Shown here: piece by piece, positions 14,980 to 17,102 of the stretch
Layout: each line of letters begins with the position of its first letter
Numbering within the stretch: position 1 is the stretch's first letter
Assembly (NCBI GenBank): GCA_018701055.1
Contig: JABIUH010000386.1
Coordinates: 1 to 17,102, forward strand
Direction: 5' to 3'
Length of the DNA stretch: 17,102 bases
Source: Woeseia sp.
GTDB taxonomy: Bacteria > Pseudomonadota > Gammaproteobacteria > Steroidobacterales > Woeseiaceae
Notes under the pieces: model-generated
Told to the model about the DNA's origin: nothing
Seen by the model: the letters and a program-made list of their open reading frames with translations, nothing else
The model's database searches: none
Made by a program: the position numbers and the translations under genes

Positions 14980-15771
14980 ATGCTGACATTTCCCGAGTTC
15001 GATCCGATTATTTTTGCTATCGGTCCACTGGCTGTGCGCTGGTATGGGCTGATGTATGTTTTGGGATTCGTTGCCGCCTGGTTTCTTGCCAGCAGACGAA
15101 CCAAAGAGTCCTGGTCGCCAATCAAGCAAGAGCAAGTTGACGATCTGTTGTTTTACGGAATGATCGGTGTGATTGTCGGTGGCCGTATCGGTTATTGCAT
15201 GGTTTACGGCTGGCAGACCTGGCTGCAAGATCCATTGTATGTATTCAAAATTACGCAAGGCGGCATGTCATTTCATGGTGGCCTCGTCGGCGTTATGACG
15301 GCAATGTGGTGGTACGGTCGAAAATTCGGAAAGACAATGCTGCAGGTGACCGATTTCGTCGCGCCGATTGTGCCGATCGGTTTAGGTACTGGTCGGATCG
15401 GGAACTTCATCAATGGAGAGCTATGGGGTAAAGAGACGACTGTCCCATGGAGCTTCAATGTCAATGGCCAGGCGCTGCATCCATCGCAGTTGTACGAAGC
15501 CTTGCTCGAAGGCCTCGTGTTATTCGTCATCTTATGGCTTTTTTCTGCGCGTCAACGGCCTTATCGGGCAGTGTCGGGCATGTTCTTACTCTGTTATGGA
15601 ATGTTTCGATTTTTCGTGGAATTTTATCGTGTGCCGGATGCAGACAAAGGTTACTTATTTCTCGGCTGGGTCACCCAGGGTCAGGTCTTAACCGCCCCTA
15701 TGATCATCGGTGGTGCGATACTGTTAGTTATCGCATACAAGAACAGCAAACCGATGGAGGCCGCTGCCTGA
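14980..15771 (+). CDS. lgt: Phosphatidylglycerol-prolipoprotein diacylglyceryl transferase
   Basis: Lgt transfers diacylglycerol from phosphatidylglycerol to the lipobox cysteine of prolipoproteins, the first step of lipoprotein maturation in the inner membrane. The 263-residue protein has about seven membrane segments and the family signature GRIGNFINGELWG (138-150). It also has the essential His in GGMSFHGGLVG (H99), R139, and the C-terminal motif FRFFVEFYRVPD (209-220). The length is slightly below that of the E. coli enzyme. One client in this window is the predicted lipoprotein prolyl oligopeptidase. The ATG at 14980 lacks a clear ribosome binding site. The stop overlaps the thyA start by one base (TGATG), so the two genes are co-transcribed. 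Confidence 0.97.
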   Translation: MLTFPEFDPIIFAIGPLAVRWYGLMYVLGFVAAWFLASRRTKESWSPIKQEQVDDLLFYGMIGVIVGGRIGYCMVYGWQTWLQDPLYVFKITQGGMSFHGGLVGVMTAMWWYGRKFGKTMLQVTDFVAPIVPIGLGTGRIGNFINGELWGKETTVPWSFNVNGQALHPSQLYEALLEGLVLFVILWLFSARQRPYRAVSGMFLLCYGMFRFFVEFYRVPDADKGYLFLGWVTQGQVLTAPMIIGGAILLVIAYKNSKPMEAAA

Positions 15772-16565
15772 TGCAACAATTTTTGTCGATGATGCGGCAT
15801 ATTCGTGACAACGGAACGCGCAAGGAAGACCGCACTGGAATAGGTACACAAAGTGTTTTCGGCTATCAAATGCGATTCGATTTGAGCACCGGCTTTCCAA
15901 TGGTGACAACTAAAAAGTTGCACCTCAGATCTATTATTCACGAATTACTGTGGTTTCTAAGCGGCGATTCGAATATCCGCTACTTGCAAGAAAATGGCGT
16001 TTCTATTTGGAATGAATGGGCGGATGAAAACGGCGATTTGGGACCGGTCTACGGCGTGCAATGGCGGCAATGGAAGCAGGCGAGCGGCGAGGCGATCGAC
16101 CAAATTCAGGATGTTGTTAATCGAATCAATGCGGATCCGGATTCCAGGCGAATGCTGGTGAGCGCATGGAATGTTGCCGATTTACCCGGTATGGCATTGC
16201 CGCCTTGCCATTGCCTGTTTCAGTTTTACGTTGCGGACGGGAAATTATCTTGCCAGCTATATCAGCGCAGTGCAGACGTTTTCCTTGGCGTACCGTTCAA
16301 CATCGCATCGTATGCATTGTTGACTCACATGGTGGCGCAACAGACAAACTTAAACGTGGGCGATTTCGTTTGGACTGGCGGCGATTGTCACCTCTACTCC
16401 AACCATGCCGAACAGGTAGAGCAACAGCTTCAACGCGAACCTCTGAGCTTGCCAAGACTTGCTATCAAGCGGCGGCCGGCGAGTATATTCGACTACCAGT
16501 TTGACGACTTCGAAGTTCTCAACTACGAATCGCATCCGCATATTAAGGCAGTCGTTGCTGTCTAG
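15771..16565 (+). CDS. thyA: Thymidylate synthase
   Basis: ThyA converts dUMP to dTMP using methylenetetrahydrofolate as carbon donor and reductant, releasing dihydrofolate. The protein is 264 residues, the same length as the E. coli enzyme. Visible residues: R21 in KEDRTGIGT, W80 in SIWNEWAD, catalytic C146 in LPPCHCLFQFY, the RSAD motif (166-169), N177 in GVPFNIASY and HLYSNH (207-212). The open frame extends upstream through lgt, but the ATG at 15771 gives the family start (MQQFLSMMRHIRDNG) and has GGAGG at 15756-15760. It is translationally coupled to lgt, and folA follows 30 bases later. Confidence 0.98.
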   Translation: MQQFLSMMRHIRDNGTRKEDRTGIGTQSVFGYQMRFDLSTGFPMVTTKKLHLRSIIHELLWFLSGDSNIRYLQENGVSIWNEWADENGDLGPVYGVQWRQWKQASGEAIDQIQDVVNRINADPDSRRMLVSAWNVADLPGMALPPCHCLFQFYVADGKLSCQLYQRSADVFLGVPFNIASYALLTHMVAQQTNLNVGDFVWTGGDCHLYSNHAEQVEQQLQREPLSLPRLAIKRRPASIFDYQFDDFEVLNYESHPHIKAVVAV

Positions 16566-16595
16566 TGTTTAGCCTGTCCCATAAATTCTAAAAGC

Positions 16596-17081
16596 ATGAA
16601 AATTTCCCTTATCGTCGCAGCGTCAAACAACAACGTCATTGGCCTCGATGGCGAGCTGCCTTGGCATTTATCGGAAGATTTGAAACGTTTCAAAGTCACG
16701 ACTATGGGCAAACCCATGATCATGGGTAGGGCCACATTTGCCTCGATCGGTCGGACATTGCCAGGCAGAAAAAGTATCGTCATGTCTCAGCAGAAAGCGT
16801 TTGTGGCTGAGGGGTGCGATGTCGCATCTTCCGTAGAACAGGCGATCGCCTGCGCGGGTGATGTGGATGAAATAATGGTAATCGGTGGTGGAAAAATTTA
16901 CGAATTGTTCCTACCAATAGCGAATCGAATTTACCTCACTCGAGTTGATGCGCATATCGAGGGGGACACTTTTTTTCCGACGCTGGATACGAAAAGTTGG
17001 TCGACGATTGAGAGCGAAGATTTCCCGGTAACAGATCAGCAGGAATTTGGTTTTCGTATCGAGACGCTGGAGCGTTTGTGA
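16596..17081 (+). CDS. folA: Dihydrofolate reductase
   Basis: FolA reduces the dihydrofolate made by ThyA back to tetrahydrofolate with NADPH and is the target of trimethoprim. The 161-residue protein shows the chromosomal type: ISLIVAAS at the N-terminus, VIGLDGELPWHL (14-25) with W23, catalytic D28 in SEDLKRFK, the NADPH-binding GRATF (44-48) and IGGGKIYE (105-112), and a TFFPTLD stretch near 135. Nothing suggests a mobile trimethoprim-resistance dfr gene, since it sits in its usual place after thyA. The ribosome binding site is weak (TAAAAG), which fits readthrough expression from the lgt-thyA transcript. Confidence 0.97.
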   Translation: MKISLIVAASNNNVIGLDGELPWHLSEDLKRFKVTTMGKPMIMGRATFASIGRTLPGRKSIVMSQQKAFVAEGCDVASSVEQAIACAGDVDEIMVIGGGKIYELFLPIANRIYLTRVDAHIEGDTFFPTLDTKSWSTIESEDFPVTDQQEFGFRIETLERL

Positions 17082-17087
17082 ACGAAA

Positions 17088-17095
17088 AAGGGGAG
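17088..17095 (+). promoter_or_regulatory. Probable ribosome binding site of a gene starting just beyond the window
   Basis: AAGGGGAG lies 7 bases before the right edge, so a start codon would be expected at or just after 17103. An alternative is a GTG at 17078 overlapping the folA stop (GTGA), which stays open for the few codons left. Confidence 0.35.
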
Positions 17096-17102
17096 CCAAT
17101 CG

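Noticed and set aside
15447..15770. N-terminal extension of thyA reaching into lgt
   Set aside because: ThyA is complete at 264 residues from 15771 with GGAGG upstream; the extension is only lgt read in another frame.

Overview
The window looks like an ordinary chromosomal stretch from a moderate-GC Gram-negative bacterium, most likely a gammaproteobacterium. I infer this from the lgt-thyA-folA cluster at the right end, a UrcA-family small protein, several exported S9/S33 peptidases and Tat- or Sec-exported proteins. A marine Woeseiaceae-like or Xanthomonadales-related lineage would fit, but the sequence alone does not prove it. I see no rRNA, tRNA, CRISPR array, phage genes or insertion sequence.

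Left part (1-3330): the 3' part of a large PDZ/trypsin-fold protein whose protease-like domain has lost its catalytic triad, resembling eukaryotic Deg7/Nma111. It overlaps an M23 (LytM-type) peptidase gene whose signal peptide and mature domain lie in different frames, implying a one-base deletion. A 372-base spacer with hairpins precedes a UrcA-family secreted protein, which ends in a terminator hairpin.

Middle (3329-11008): a leftward two-gene operon encodes a small secreted cysteine-containing protein and a Tat-exported HisC-like PLP aminotransferase. Rightward there are two consecutive S9 serine peptidases, one exported and one a lipoprotein prolyl oligopeptidase. A 236-base spacer carries a palindromic repeat cluster. 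Leftward there is an exported S33 proline-iminopeptidase-like hydrolase overlapping an ICMT/PEMT-type membrane methyltransferase. Three of these genes encode extracytoplasmic peptidases of proline-related families, so the segment may serve scavenging of proline-rich peptides (inference).

Right part (11135-17102): a small acidic protein gene with a strong ribosome binding site diverges from an exported class C beta-lactamase-fold serine hydrolase, and the spacer holds repeated CGTTCGTCG motifs. A DUF255/YyaL-type thioredoxin-fold protein runs leftward. The right end is the housekeeping set lgt (lipoprotein diacylglyceryl transfer), thyA (dTMP synthesis) and folA (dihydrofolate reduction). ThyA makes dihydrofolate and FolA recycles it, so these two genes form one functional unit.

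Nothing here is a clear new defence or mobile system. The best leads are the Tat-exported aminotransferase operon, the GGA-loop hairpin cluster at 9418-9514, the bacterial Deg7-like protein and the strongly translated 68-residue protein.
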